Source of the DNA: Pseudomonadota bacterium
GTDB taxonomy: Bacteria > Pseudomonadota > Gammaproteobacteria > Burkholderiales > Chitinibacteraceae
DNA length: 64,000 nucleotides
Direction: 5' to 3'
Assembly: GCA_018261735.1 (NCBI GenBank)
Contig: JAGTRM010000002.1
Location: forward strand, 62,001 to 126,000
A program made the position numbers and the translations under genes. The notes beneath the pieces are model-generated. The model was not told where the DNA came from. It ran no database searches and was given only the letters and a program-made list of their open reading frames with translations. This document shows, one piece after another, positions 34,377 to 42,850 of this stretch (its first letter is position 1; every line of letters begins with the position of its first letter).

Positions 34377-35158
34377 GACGCGCAACAGGCCTGGCTGATT
34401 TTCGACTGGATCGCACCAGTCCGGGCCTTGAGCCCGAAGACGGCAGTGCGGACCATGTTGCCGCTGGCCTGCATGTCCTGGAACGTCGTGGTCGTGATCA
34501 GGTCGTTCTTGTCGAGATTATTCTTGTAATCCTGCGCCAACTTGGTGGAGGTCAGTGCCAGATCGCGTACGCCGTCGGCCACCACGGCGAATCCGCGGCC
34601 GTGTTCCCCCGCCCGCGCGGCTTCGATCGCCGCATTGAGCGCAAGCATCACCACGTTTTTCACAATGCGCGCGAACTCGGCGTTTTGTTCCTTCAGCTCG
34701 CGGTTGTTGCCGAGGATCGCCTGCATCTCGTCGTGCCAGCGCTCGACCGTCTTGACGATGCCCAGCAAGGCTTCGATGTCGCGCTGCAGCGCTTCGTGTT
34801 CGGCGCTCAGCAGCGTGCGCAGGGCAACTTGTTGTTGCTCGTGTTCCTGCCTGGCCTGCAGCAGCCGATCCTCGCATTCGGTTTGGGCATTTTCCCTGGT
34901 GCTGGCCAGCGCCACCTCGTGGGTTGCTGCTTGTTGCGCCAAACGGTAGCGCAGCGATTCGGATTCGGCGCGCAGATCGCCCAGGCGTGCCTCGAGTTCC
35001 TCATCCGTGATCCGCCCGGAAAGCTCGGCAATCCGGTATTCGCGCTCCTTGATGATTTTCTGGAAAGCGCGCCGCTCCCGGGCTGCAAGCCATGCCATTA
35101 CCGCCAGACCCAGCACGATCCCGGCCAGCAGCAGGACCGTGTTCACCGAACCATTCAT
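34373..35158 (-). CDS. Short methyl-accepting-type signalling protein with one membrane anchor
   Basis: This 261-residue protein starts with one hydrophobic segment ([18 protein letters not shown], residues 7-25). A long charged coiled coil to about 150 follows, then the MCP signalling tip region [34 protein letters not shown]. There is no periplasmic ligand domain and no HAMP, and the coiled-coil trunk is short. It probably senses cytoplasmic or membrane state, or acts as a scaffold. GGAGAG precedes the start. No CheW gene is nearby. Confidence 0.85.
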   Translation of the reverse strand: MNGSVNTVLLLAGIVLGLAVMAWLAARERRAFQKIIKEREYRIAELSGRITDEELEARLGDLRAESESLRYRLAQQAATHEVALASTRENAQTECEDRLLQARQEHEQQQVALRTLLSAEHEALQRDIEALLGIVKTVERWHDEMQAILGNNRELKEQNAEFARIVKNVVMLALNAAIEAARAGEHGRGFAVVADGVRDLALTSTKLAQDYKNNLDKNDLITTTTFQDMQASGNMVRTAVFGLKARTGAIQSKISQACCAS

Positions 35159-35236
35159 TTAATCTCTCCATGCCCTTCATGCCTGTTTTATGGCGTACTC
35201 GCATCGGAGATACGTAAAAGGGCATGCACTTGACTC

Positions 35237-35602
35237 TCAGTTGACCAGTTTCTTCAAGGTGCCGATCACTACCGGGCCGTTGAAGGGTTTCACGATCCAG
35301 CCCTTGATGCCGGCGGCCTTGCCGCGTTCTTTCATGGCCGGGCTGTTTTCCGTGGTCAGCATGATGATGCCCACCGCGCCGTTCTTGTGTTCGTTGCGGA
35401 TCTTCTCGGCCATGGTCAGGCCGTCCATGTTCGGCATGTTCACATCGCTGACCACGAGCTTGATCGAGGGATGGGCCTTGAGCTTGTCCAGCCCGTCCTT
35501 GCCATCTACCGCGGTGACCACCGACAGGCCGTTGGCCTTGAGGAAATCGCCCACTTCGTTGCGGACGGTGCTGGAATCGTCGACTACCAGGATTTGTGCC
35601 AT
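35237..35602 (-). CDS. CheY-type single-domain response regulator
   Basis: This 121-residue protein starts at MAQILVVDD. An earlier ATG directly touches the AGGAG, so the second ATG, six bases from it, is preferred. Acidic pocket Asp8/Asp9, phospho-Asp53 in VVSDVNMPNMDG, Thr84 in MLTTENS and Lys105 in WIVKPF are all present. It has no output domain. Likely phospho-donor is the CheA-like kinase two genes upstream, and the flanking CheX proteins are likely phosphatases. Confidence 0.92.
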   Translation of the reverse strand: MAQILVVDDSSTVRNEVGDFLKANGLSVVTAVDGKDGLDKLKAHPSIKLVVSDVNMPNMDGLTMAEKIRNEHKNGAVGIIMLTTENSPAMKERGKAAGIKGWIVKPFNGPVVIGTLKKLVN

Positions 35603-35645
35603 TTGCATCTCCTTTCATTCGCTTGGAAAAAGCGACGGATAAAAA

Positions 35646-36614
35646 TCAGAACAGTTCGAGTTCACCGGATTCGACCAGCGTTTCGATAGAGGGGTTTTCC
35701 CTGAAGGCTTCCGGTGACCAGTTCAGGTTGAAAACAAAGCGCTGGAAGATCGGTACCGGTATCGCATCGGGCCGGTTGCGTTCGCGCAGCACATACTTGA
35801 AACACAGCTGCGGATCTTCCGAACCGAAGGAAATGTAGCTGCTGCGATGGTTGATGATGATCGGTACCTGCGTCTGCAGGTTGTGGTTGCCGTTGTCATG
35901 ACCAACGTAGCGGTTCTTGAATGAACCCCAGACCAGATTGGTCAGTTCGCCCAGCACGTTGTTGAGTTCGCGGAAGGTCCAGTTCGCGCCCTCCTTGCCG
36001 GCCGCGCGCCGGATCAGCCCCAGCACGGCCTCTTCGGCGGTCTGGAACATCATGTAACCGCGGCACCAGTGGCTCTCGATCGAGATCATGGTGAATACCT
36101 CGCCGTAGATAATGCGGTCCTTGACGAGATACGGCGTTTCAATGTCGATGTCGCAGCCCGAAAACAGCGACTGCAGCGAGTTGCGGGTGAATTCCGAAAT
36201 CCCGCGCACCAGATCGTTGGGATAGACCCGGCTGAAGATCGAGGAATCGAGCGTCGCGCGCAGCTGTTGCAGATCGGCCAGGGTGTAGGCGCAGCGGAAC
36301 ATGCCGGCATCTTTTTCATGCAGCCCGGCCACGCTGGAGATGGCATCGCGGCGCAGGAAGATCGGCAGCTCCGGGCGCGAGGCGTGGATCTCGCGCGCCA
36401 GTTCGAGACCTTTTCCGCCGAAATTCTCGTAGAGCATGATGCCGCCCAGATCGACGTTGGACTTGAGAATGGCCATCACGTTGGCCGCGCCCGTTTGTTG
36501 CGGGCGGATGCCGACCAGGCCGCATTCCTCGTAAAAGGCTTTCAGGCTGTCGAAATGCGCATCGGCATCGTCCAGAACCAGAACCTTGCTGACTACTTGT
36601 GGCATGTTATCCAT
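35646..36614 (-). CDS. Receiver-like plus CheX-domain protein
   Basis: This is a 322-residue protein. The ATG at 36614 (MDNMPQVV) is preferred to a TTG nine codons upstream. The first 125 residues look like a receiver (KVLVLDDADAHFDSLKAFYEE), but the usual phospho-Asp position reads GGIMLYENFGG and is not conserved, so it is likely a pseudo-receiver. The C-terminal part contains ELNNVLGELTNLVWGSFKNRY with the CheX E-x-x-N motif (ELTN). It ends SGELELF, like the CheX protein at the end of the operon. It may bind the CheA-like kinase or CheY. Confidence 0.75.
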   Translation of the reverse strand: MDNMPQVVSKVLVLDDADAHFDSLKAFYEECGLVGIRPQQTGAANVMAILKSNVDLGGIMLYENFGGKGLELAREIHASRPELPIFLRRDAISSVAGLHEKDAGMFRCAYTLADLQQLRATLDSSIFSRVYPNDLVRGISEFTRNSLQSLFSGCDIDIETPYLVKDRIIYGEVFTMISIESHWCRGYMMFQTAEEAVLGLIRRAAGKEGANWTFRELNNVLGELTNLVWGSFKNRYVGHDNGNHNLQTQVPIIINHRSSYISFGSEDPQLCFKYVLRERNRPDAIPVPIFQRFVFNLNWSPEAFRENPSIETLVESGELELF

Positions 36615-36652
36615 CCGTTTGTCTTTTGATTTACTCGTCAACGCCGCGCGTC

Positions 36653-39103
36653 TCAGACCGTCCGCAGCCCGCCCTTCAAGAGCTGAAGCACCGGGTTGCC
36701 TTCGTTGTTCGAATTCGAACCCGATTCCGACATCAGTAATTCTTGGCGGGCTCGTTCGATGCGCAGCGCTTCGTCACCGTCAACATGCTCGGCAAAGCTT
36801 TCCGGCAAGCTCACGACGATTTCGAACTGGCGGAAATCGGCGCCCTGCGCATGATCGAGAAAGCGGATTTCAATCCGGCCGTTCTCGCGCTTGACGAAAT
36901 CGTTGACCGCATCCATGCCGACGCCGCGTCCGGAAACCTCGGTCACCTTGTCCGCGGTGGAAAAACCGGGACGGAAGATCTGGCGCGCGATTTCCTCATC
37001 GCTGGGCGAATCTGCCGCTGCGATCAAGCCCTTTTCGGTCGCCAGCTTGCGGATACTGGCCAGCGCCAGTCCGCGCCCGTCGTCGCCAAGCCGGATCTGC
37101 AGCATGCCCTCGCTAACGTCCATGGCCAGGCTGATGCTGCCGATCGCCGGCTTGTTCTGCCCGACGCGCTCCGCCGGCGTTTCCAGGCCGTGATCCATGG
37201 CATTGCGTACCAGGTGCATGAACACGTTCTTGAGCAGGCTGCTGGCCTGGCTGCGCAACACATAGCCGTTGTCCTCGATCTTCACGATCGGCGCTTCCTT
37301 GCCCAATTCCTTCGCCAGCGCGGGCAGCGATTCGAATACCCCGGCCAGCACCTCGCCGATCGGTTCGGTGCCGAGCAGGTGCAGGGACTTGCGCACCGCG
37401 TCGCGTGCGGCGACGAGTTCGTGGATATTGCTGGTGTTGACCTTTTCCAGGCGCTGGATGGTCTGCTGGATCTGTTGCTTGTCGACCATCAGGTAGCGCT
37501 CGACGTTGCCGCGCCGTCCCGGTCCCTTGCGGCCCAGGCTCACTTCGTTGATTTTGGCGTAACGCTCGATCAGGTCTTTCACGCCTGCCAGCTCTTGCAC
37601 CAGCATCGCGTGGTCCCAGGCGATGTCGGGGCGCTGTTTACGCAGCCGGTCGTAGGTATGTTCGGCCTCGTGCACGAGGTTGGTCAGATGCTGCAGGCCA
37701 TAGGTGCGGGCGTTGCCCTTGATCGTATGCATGTTGCGGAACAACTGCGCGATGGCCGCGCTGTCCTGTTCCTGGTTCTGCAACAGGATCTGCTCGTTTT
37801 CGTCGATGAACTTGATCGAGCCGGCGATGAATTCGTGGAATTTTTCCTGCGGCACGGCAAGGATTTCGCCGATGATTTCCAGTTCCTGTTTTTGCGCATT
37901 GGCTTCGGCAGCCAGCTTGCGCAGCTCGGTCACATCGCGCACGCACAGCATCAGGCGCACGATCGTGCCGGCTTCGTCGGTGATCGGCGACCAGCTCAGG
38001 TCGAGAATCTTCACGCGGCCATCGGCCATTTTCTTTTCGATCTCGCCGACCATCAGGTGCGAATTGAACTCGAAGTTCATCACATCTTCGCCGATGCAGG
38101 CGCCGCCCACGGCTTCGACCTGGGCCAGGGCATCGGCACCGAGACTGGAGCTGGAAAAGACCAGATCGAGCATGCCGCGACCGGCGATGTTCCGGGTCTC
38201 GAAAATGGTTTCGAGATACGCCGAATATTCCGGATGCACCCTGTTGCCGTCGGTGATGGTCAGAATGCCCTGCGGCATGTTCTGCAGCATGGTCTGGATA
38301 TCGAGGGTCTTTTGTTTCAGTAGCTCCGAGCTTTCCTGAATCCGCGCGATCATGCTGTTGAACGCGACGATTGAATGACCGATTTCATCCATCTGATCGA
38401 CCGGCACCCGGCGGGTGAAATCCTGGCTGGCGGCGATCTCGCTCATCATGGTCTGCATGCGGCTGATCGGCTGCGTGATTCGGCGGTAGAGCAGCGCGCC
38501 GAATGCGCCCAGTGCCAAGATCGCCATCACCGTGGCAACCGAAATGGTCGTCACCGCACTGGACAGATTCCGGTTGAGGCTGGCAATCGCGCTGTCCTTG
38601 CTGCGGTTTTTCTCGATCCGCAGCGTGTCGATCACCTGGCCCATTTCGCGCTGATACTGGGCGACGCTGGCGAACAGGGTGGCCTGGGCCAGCTCGGTCT
38701 GGCCGGCCAGCTTGAACTGGGTCGTTTCATCGATCGCGGTAAAGTAATCATCCAGCCCTTCCCGGGCCTGCTTCAAAAGACCTTGCTGAACATCACCGCT
38801 GGCATACTGGAATTGCTGGTTCAGCCCTTCCTTGAGCTGGGCCTTTTGCGCAATCAGCTTGTCCTTGACCTGCATCGCGATGTTGCTGTCGGGTGCGGTC
38901 ACCAGGGTTGCGGTGGCCAGCTGGATCTCCTTGAGCTGCGCCACCAGATCGGCCGCGCCCAGTGCGCTGGGCACCACGCCTTCGGTCACTGTTTTCACTT
39001 CGGCAGCGTTCTTCCAGGATTCAAGAACGCTGTAGCTGCCAATCGCAGTGATGGCGACGAACGAGAGTCCGACCAGAAGCGTAATTCGATGACGAAGATT
39101 CAT
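36653..39103 (-). CDS. Membrane-anchored CheA-like hybrid histidine kinase
   Basis: This 816-residue protein starts at the ATG at 39103, with GGTGG seven bases upstream; an ATG four codons earlier is possible. Order of parts: a TM segment, a helical periplasmic region, a second TM near 180-205, HAMP, a PAS-like region ending in VRDVTELRKLA, an HPt domain with NMHTIKGNARTYG (His459), then the CheA-type dimer/ATPase domain with HLVRNAMDHGLE, GDDGRGL and SGRGVGMDAV. There is no CheW-like P5 domain. It thus fuses a receptor and kinase in one chain, bypassing MCP/CheW coupling. It heads a five-gene operon. Confidence 0.85.
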   Translation of the reverse strand: MNLRHRITLLVGLSFVAITAIGSYSVLESWKNAAEVKTVTEGVVPSALGAADLVAQLKEIQLATATLVTAPDSNIAMQVKDKLIAQKAQLKEGLNQQFQYASGDVQQGLLKQAREGLDDYFTAIDETTQFKLAGQTELAQATLFASVAQYQREMGQVIDTLRIEKNRSKDSAIASLNRNLSSAVTTISVATVMAILALGAFGALLYRRITQPISRMQTMMSEIAASQDFTRRVPVDQMDEIGHSIVAFNSMIARIQESSELLKQKTLDIQTMLQNMPQGILTITDGNRVHPEYSAYLETIFETRNIAGRGMLDLVFSSSSLGADALAQVEAVGGACIGEDVMNFEFNSHLMVGEIEKKMADGRVKILDLSWSPITDEAGTIVRLMLCVRDVTELRKLAAEANAQKQELEIIGEILAVPQEKFHEFIAGSIKFIDENEQILLQNQEQDSAAIAQLFRNMHTIKGNARTYGLQHLTNLVHEAEHTYDRLRKQRPDIAWDHAMLVQELAGVKDLIERYAKINEVSLGRKGPGRRGNVERYLMVDKQQIQQTIQRLEKVNTSNIHELVAARDAVRKSLHLLGTEPIGEVLAGVFESLPALAKELGKEAPIVKIEDNGYVLRSQASSLLKNVFMHLVRNAMDHGLETPAERVGQNKPAIGSISLAMDVSEGMLQIRLGDDGRGLALASIRKLATEKGLIAAADSPSDEEIARQIFRPGFSTADKVTEVSGRGVGMDAVNDFVKRENGRIEIRFLDHAQGADFRQFEIVVSLPESFAEHVDGDEALRIERARQELLMSESGSNSNNEGNPVLQLLKGGLRTV

Positions 39104-39270
39104 TTTGTCCACCATTCATGAGAAAGCAGAAAGTTACAGATCAGTTCGGCGCCATTATTTCAGCCGAACATGAACAAAACATGACAGGTCAGGATTGGCA
39201 GAAGGTGAATTGTGAAGGGCAGGCGGGGCTGTCGCGCGTGGCACGAAAGGGGTGGCGTTGCGGGAAAACG

Positions 39271-39723
39271 CTATCTGGGCAACGGAGAAAAACTTCCGGA
39301 CCAGCCGTTTGTGGCGATGCGCAGCTGTTCCGGGCCGAGTTTTGTCAGCATGAATTTCCCGCCGCTGCCCAAGGCCTGGCGCAAGATCCAGCTGGCTGCC
39401 GGGCCCAGGCGGACCTGCTCTCCGCTGAACCGGGTTTCGAGATCGGTCCCGCTGGTCTTGCAAATAACACCGGCGCTCTCGATCCAAAGACCTTCCCTGG
39501 TTTTGGTGAATTCCAGAAAAAGGACGCCGTTTTTTTCCAGGATGGAGACCACCAGGGGTTTCCCGTCGTCCATCGAGGTTTCTTCCCATCGCAACGGGAA
39601 AGCGGGGTCGCCCAGCATGATTTTCAGTTCGCCGAGGGTTGCGGCGCAGGGGTGCGCTTCCCGAGCTTCGCAATGCAGTGGCAGCAGCAATGGCAGAACG
39701 AGCAGAAAACATTTTCGGCGCAT
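39271..39723 (-). CDS. Secreted hypothetical protein
   Basis: This 150-residue protein has a clear Sec signal peptide (MRRKCFLLVLPLLLPLHCEA). The mature part has alternating strands and two cysteines (CAATL, ICKTSG) that could form a disulfide. No family is recognised. It lies between the CheA-like kinase and the phosphatase genes and probably has its own promoter. Confidence 0.6.
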   Translation of the reverse strand: MRRKCFLLVLPLLLPLHCEAREAHPCAATLGELKIMLGDPAFPLRWEETSMDDGKPLVVSILEKNGVLFLEFTKTREGLWIESAGVICKTSGTDLETRFSGEQVRLGPAASWILRQALGSGGKFMLTKLGPEQLRIATNGWSGSFSPLPR

Positions 39724-39902
39724 AGCAGGGATGCAGACGAATGAGGAAGGTAAGCCAGTCTAACCGGGGGGTATGAAGTTTTTATGGCAATGGCCGGCCG
39801 AGTCAAAACATGGATCTTGTCGGAAGAAAATATCCTGTTGTCAAAAATATGTAATTTTCCGCGCCTAAGCTGTTGGTTTTCCATCCATCACGGACCCGCA
39901 CC

Positions 39903-41696
39903 ATGCGATTCGCTCCTTCCCTGCTTGCTGTGGCCCTGTCTGCTGCGGCGTTTTCGCTGCCGGCAGCCGCGCAGACCATTTTCCCGCTCAACCGTGCCGA
40001 AATCCTTGCCGGATCGCATTTCGACTTCAAGGTCGAGTTCGACGGCGTGGTTGATCCCGCACAAGTGAAAGTCACCATCAATGGCCAGGATCACGCCAAA
40101 ATCCTGGGCAAGCCGGCGCAACTCGTCGCCAAGGAAGACGGCAAGGCCGTATCCAGCCTGCTGCTGCGCGATGTGAGCATCGGCAAGCCGGGTGAATACA
40201 CCGTGACGGCGACCGATGGTTCGACCAGCAAATCCGTCACTTGGCATGTCTACGGCACTCCGGCCAAGGCTGCGGCGAAGAACGTGATCCTGTTCGTTGG
40301 CGATGGCTTCTCGGTTGCGCATCGCACCGCCGCGCGCATCCTGTCGAAGGGGATCGAAGACGGCAAGTACAAGGGCAAGCTGGCGATGGACGAGATGCCG
40401 TACATGGCGCTGCTCTCGACCGCAGGCACCGATTCGATCATCACCGATTCGGCCAATGCGGCGCATGCCTATACCACCGGGCACAAGTCCTGCGTGAACG
40501 CACTCGGCGTGTATTGCTCGCGCGCCGCCAACTCGCTCGATCATCCGAAGGTGGAAACGATTGCCTCCCTCGCCAAACGCCGTGGCATGGCCGTGGGCGC
40601 GGTGACCAACTCCGAGATCGAAGATGCCACCCCGGCCGCGATGGTGGCGCATACCCGCCGGCGTTCGGATTTCAACGACATCGTCGGCATGTTCTTCGAC
40701 AGCCGGATCGATGTGATCATGGGCGGCGGTTCGCCCAACTTCCTGCCCAAATCCACACCGGGTTCCAAGCGCAGCGACGAACTCGATTACATCGCGCTCT
40801 TCAAGCAGGCCGACTACAAGCTGGCGACGACCAAGTCGGAAATGATCGCGGCCGCGGACGATGCCAAGACCACCAAGCTGCTCGGTCTCTACAACACCGG
40901 CAATGTCGATGGCGCGCTCGACCTGAAGTTTTTGAAAAAAGGTTCGGTCACCAAGTTCCCGGACCAGCCGGATGTGCCCGAAGAAATGAAAGCTGCGCTG
41001 AAGGTGCTGTCGCGCAACAAGAACGGTTTCGTGCTGATGGTGGAATCGGCGCGTATCGACAAGTACTCGCACTCGATGGACCCGGAACGCGCGATCTACG
41101 ACACGATCATGCTGGATAACGCGGTGAAGCTGGCCAAGGATTGGGCCAAGGCGAACGGCGACAACACGCTGATCATGGTGACCGCCGACCATGCCCATCC
41201 GGTGAGCGTGATCGGCACGGTCAATGACGATGCCCCGGGCACCGACATGCGCAACAAGGTCGGCACCTACGAGGATGCGGGTTTCCCGAACTACCCGGCA
41301 CCGAATGCCGAGGGTTACCCGGACAAGGTCGATGTATCGCGCCGCATCCGCATGACTTTCGGCGCCACTCCTGACTATTACGATACCTTCCGCCCCTACA
41401 TGGATGGCGAAAACGTACCGGCCATCAAGAGTGCCGAGGGCGTGATGGTCGCCAACGAGAAGTACAAGGATGTGCCGGGTGCCGTGCTGCGCGTGGGCAA
41501 CCTGCCCAACAAGGGGCCGCGCGGCGCGAACAATGGGGTGCATTCCGGCGACGACGTATTGCTGACCGCAATGGGGCCGGGCGCTGAACGCGTGCATGGC
41601 CAGATGGAGAACACCGACCTGTTCCGCGTGATGGCCGAAGCCCTGGCGCTCGCGCCGCAAGGCAAAGCCACTCCGATGAAGGCCAAGAAAAAGTGA
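39903..41696 (+). CDS. Alkaline phosphatase, PhoA superfamily
   Basis: This 597-residue protein has a Sec signal peptide ending at SLPAAAQ. The metal and active-site segments are NVILFVGDGFSVAHR, the nucleophile Ser183 in DSANAAHAYTTGHK, ESARIDKYSHSMD, TADHAHP and HSGDDVLLTAMGPGA. It is a periplasmic, zinc-dependent phosphomonoesterase. An N-terminal Ig-like region of about 100 residues precedes the catalytic fold. Its stop overlaps the start of the next gene (TGATG), tying it to the metal-linked ABC system downstream. Confidence 0.92.
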   Translation: MRFAPSLLAVALSAAAFSLPAAAQTIFPLNRAEILAGSHFDFKVEFDGVVDPAQVKVTINGQDHAKILGKPAQLVAKEDGKAVSSLLLRDVSIGKPGEYTVTATDGSTSKSVTWHVYGTPAKAAAKNVILFVGDGFSVAHRTAARILSKGIEDGKYKGKLAMDEMPYMALLSTAGTDSIITDSANAAHAYTTGHKSCVNALGVYCSRAANSLDHPKVETIASLAKRRGMAVGAVTNSEIEDATPAAMVAHTRRRSDFNDIVGMFFDSRIDVIMGGGSPNFLPKSTPGSKRSDELDYIALFKQADYKLATTKSEMIAAADDAKTTKLLGLYNTGNVDGALDLKFLKKGSVTKFPDQPDVPEEMKAALKVLSRNKNGFVLMVESARIDKYSHSMDPERAIYDTIMLDNAVKLAKDWAKANGDNTLIMVTADHAHPVSVIGTVNDDAPGTDMRNKVGTYEDAGFPNYPAPNAEGYPDKVDVSRRIRMTFGATPDYYDTFRPYMDGENVPAIKSAEGVMVANEKYKDVPGAVLRVGNLPNKGPRGANNGVHSGDDVLLTAMGPGAERVHGQMENTDLFRVMAEALALAPQGKATPMKAKKK

Positions 41697-42154
41697 TGTC
41701 CCTGCGCAACAAGAAGTCCGGCGGTTTGCCCCGCCGGGCTTTTCTCTATCTGCCGTTGCTGGCACTGCCGCACGTCGCGTGGGCTGCCGAGGCGCTGAGT
41801 TTTGATTCGCTCTACAAATCCATCGGCGTGCTGGGCGTCAAGTATTCGGACCGGGCCGTTGCGCTCAAGGGTCGGCAGGTCCGCATGCGCGGCTACATGG
41901 CGCCGCCGCTCAAGCCCGAGAGCAAGTTTTTCGTGCTCACGCGCGAACCGGTTTCGGTCTGCCCGTTTTGTGCCTCCGATGCCGATTGGCCGGTCGATAT
42001 TGTCGTGATCTACCTCAAAGGGGCGCTGGCGCCGGTCAATTTCTCCCAGCGCATCGATGTGGAAGGCACGCTCGAAATGGGCTCGTGGACCGATCCGCAT
42101 ACCGGGTTCGTTAGCCAGGTGCGCATAATTGATGCCGAGGTACACAAGCCATGA
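41696..42154 (+). CDS. Periplasmic protein with CxxC, PA4066-like
   Basis: This is a 152-residue protein. LPRRAFLYLPLLALPHVAWA is a signal peptide with a twin-arginine-like start. The mature domain has an OB-like pattern (GRQVRMRGYMAPP) and CPFC, probably a metal or redox site. Its position before an ATPase and an FtsX-like permease resembles the Zur-controlled PA4063-PA4066 cluster of Pseudomonas aeruginosa. Involvement in zinc handling is inferred. It overlaps both neighbours by a few bases. Confidence 0.7.
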   Translation: MSLRNKKSGGLPRRAFLYLPLLALPHVAWAAEALSFDSLYKSIGVLGVKYSDRAVALKGRQVRMRGYMAPPLKPESKFFVLTREPVSVCPFCASDADWPVDIVVIYLKGALAPVNFSQRIDVEGTLEMGSWTDPHTGFVSQVRIIDAEVHKP

Positions 42155-42816
42155 GCGGCGCATTGCAGGTGCGCGATCTATCGCTGCGCTTTTCCGGGCA
42201 GCAGCACGCGCTGTTCGAGATTCCGACGCTGGAAGTTCGGCCCGGCAGCAGTCTCGGCATTCGCGGCCCGTCAGGTGCGGGCAAAACCACGCTGTTTCAT
42301 TGTCTGGCCGGTATTGCCCAGCCCAGCGCAGGGCAGATCCGCTGGGGCGACACCGATATCTGCAATAAGGACGCACAGGCGCTGGACCGCTGGCGCCACC
42401 GCCAGGTCGGACTGATTTTCCAGGATTTCCACCTGATCGACGGGCTTTCCGTGCTCGACAACGTCTTGCTGCCCGCGCATTTCGATGCCTGGCGCCCTGC
42501 CGCGCAACTGCGCCAGCGTGCGCGTGAACTGCTGGCTGAAGTCGGCATCACTGCGTTTGACCGCATGGCGGCTGTGCTTTCGCGTGGCGAACGCCAGCGC
42601 GTTGCCTTTGCCCGTGCGCTGCTGTTTCAGCCGGCCATCGTGATGGCCGACGAACCCACCGCCAGTCTCGACCCCGATCACCGTAGCCGGGTCGGCGACT
42701 TGCTGCTGGCATTGGCCCGAGCGCAGGGTGCAACGCTGATCGTCATCTCGCATGAACACGAACTGCTTTCACGCATGGATCGAAACATGACCCTGCAGGA
42801 CGGGCGGTTAATTTAG
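42151..42816 (+). CDS. ABC transporter ATPase, LolD/MacB type
   Basis: This 221-residue protein has Walker A GPSGAGKTTL, Q-loop IFQDFHL, a signature that reads LSRGERQRVA instead of LSGGQ, Walker B AIVMADEPTASLD and the His switch VISHEH. It pairs with the FtsX-like permease 34 bases downstream. The ATG overlaps the preceding stop (ATGA). Such pairs usually do mechanical work on periplasmic lipoproteins or substrates rather than classic import. Confidence 0.9.
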   Translation: MSGALQVRDLSLRFSGQQHALFEIPTLEVRPGSSLGIRGPSGAGKTTLFHCLAGIAQPSAGQIRWGDTDICNKDAQALDRWRHRQVGLIFQDFHLIDGLSVLDNVLLPAHFDAWRPAAQLRQRARELLAEVGITAFDRMAAVLSRGERQRVAFARALLFQPAIVMADEPTASLDPDHRSRVGDLLLALARAQGATLIVISHEHELLSRMDRNMTLQDGRLI

Positions 42817-42850
42817 AGCAACAGGACTTAGCGTCAGCAGAAACCAGGCC

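Noticed and set aside
39810..39870. Possible Pho box upstream of the alkaline phosphatase (TTGTC repeats)
   Set aside because: The two TTGTC units are not 11 bases apart as required for PhoB boxes.
39888..41765. 625-codon minus-strand open frame opposite the alkaline phosphatase
   Set aside because: It is antisense to a clear enzyme, with His/Arg-rich composition and no motif.
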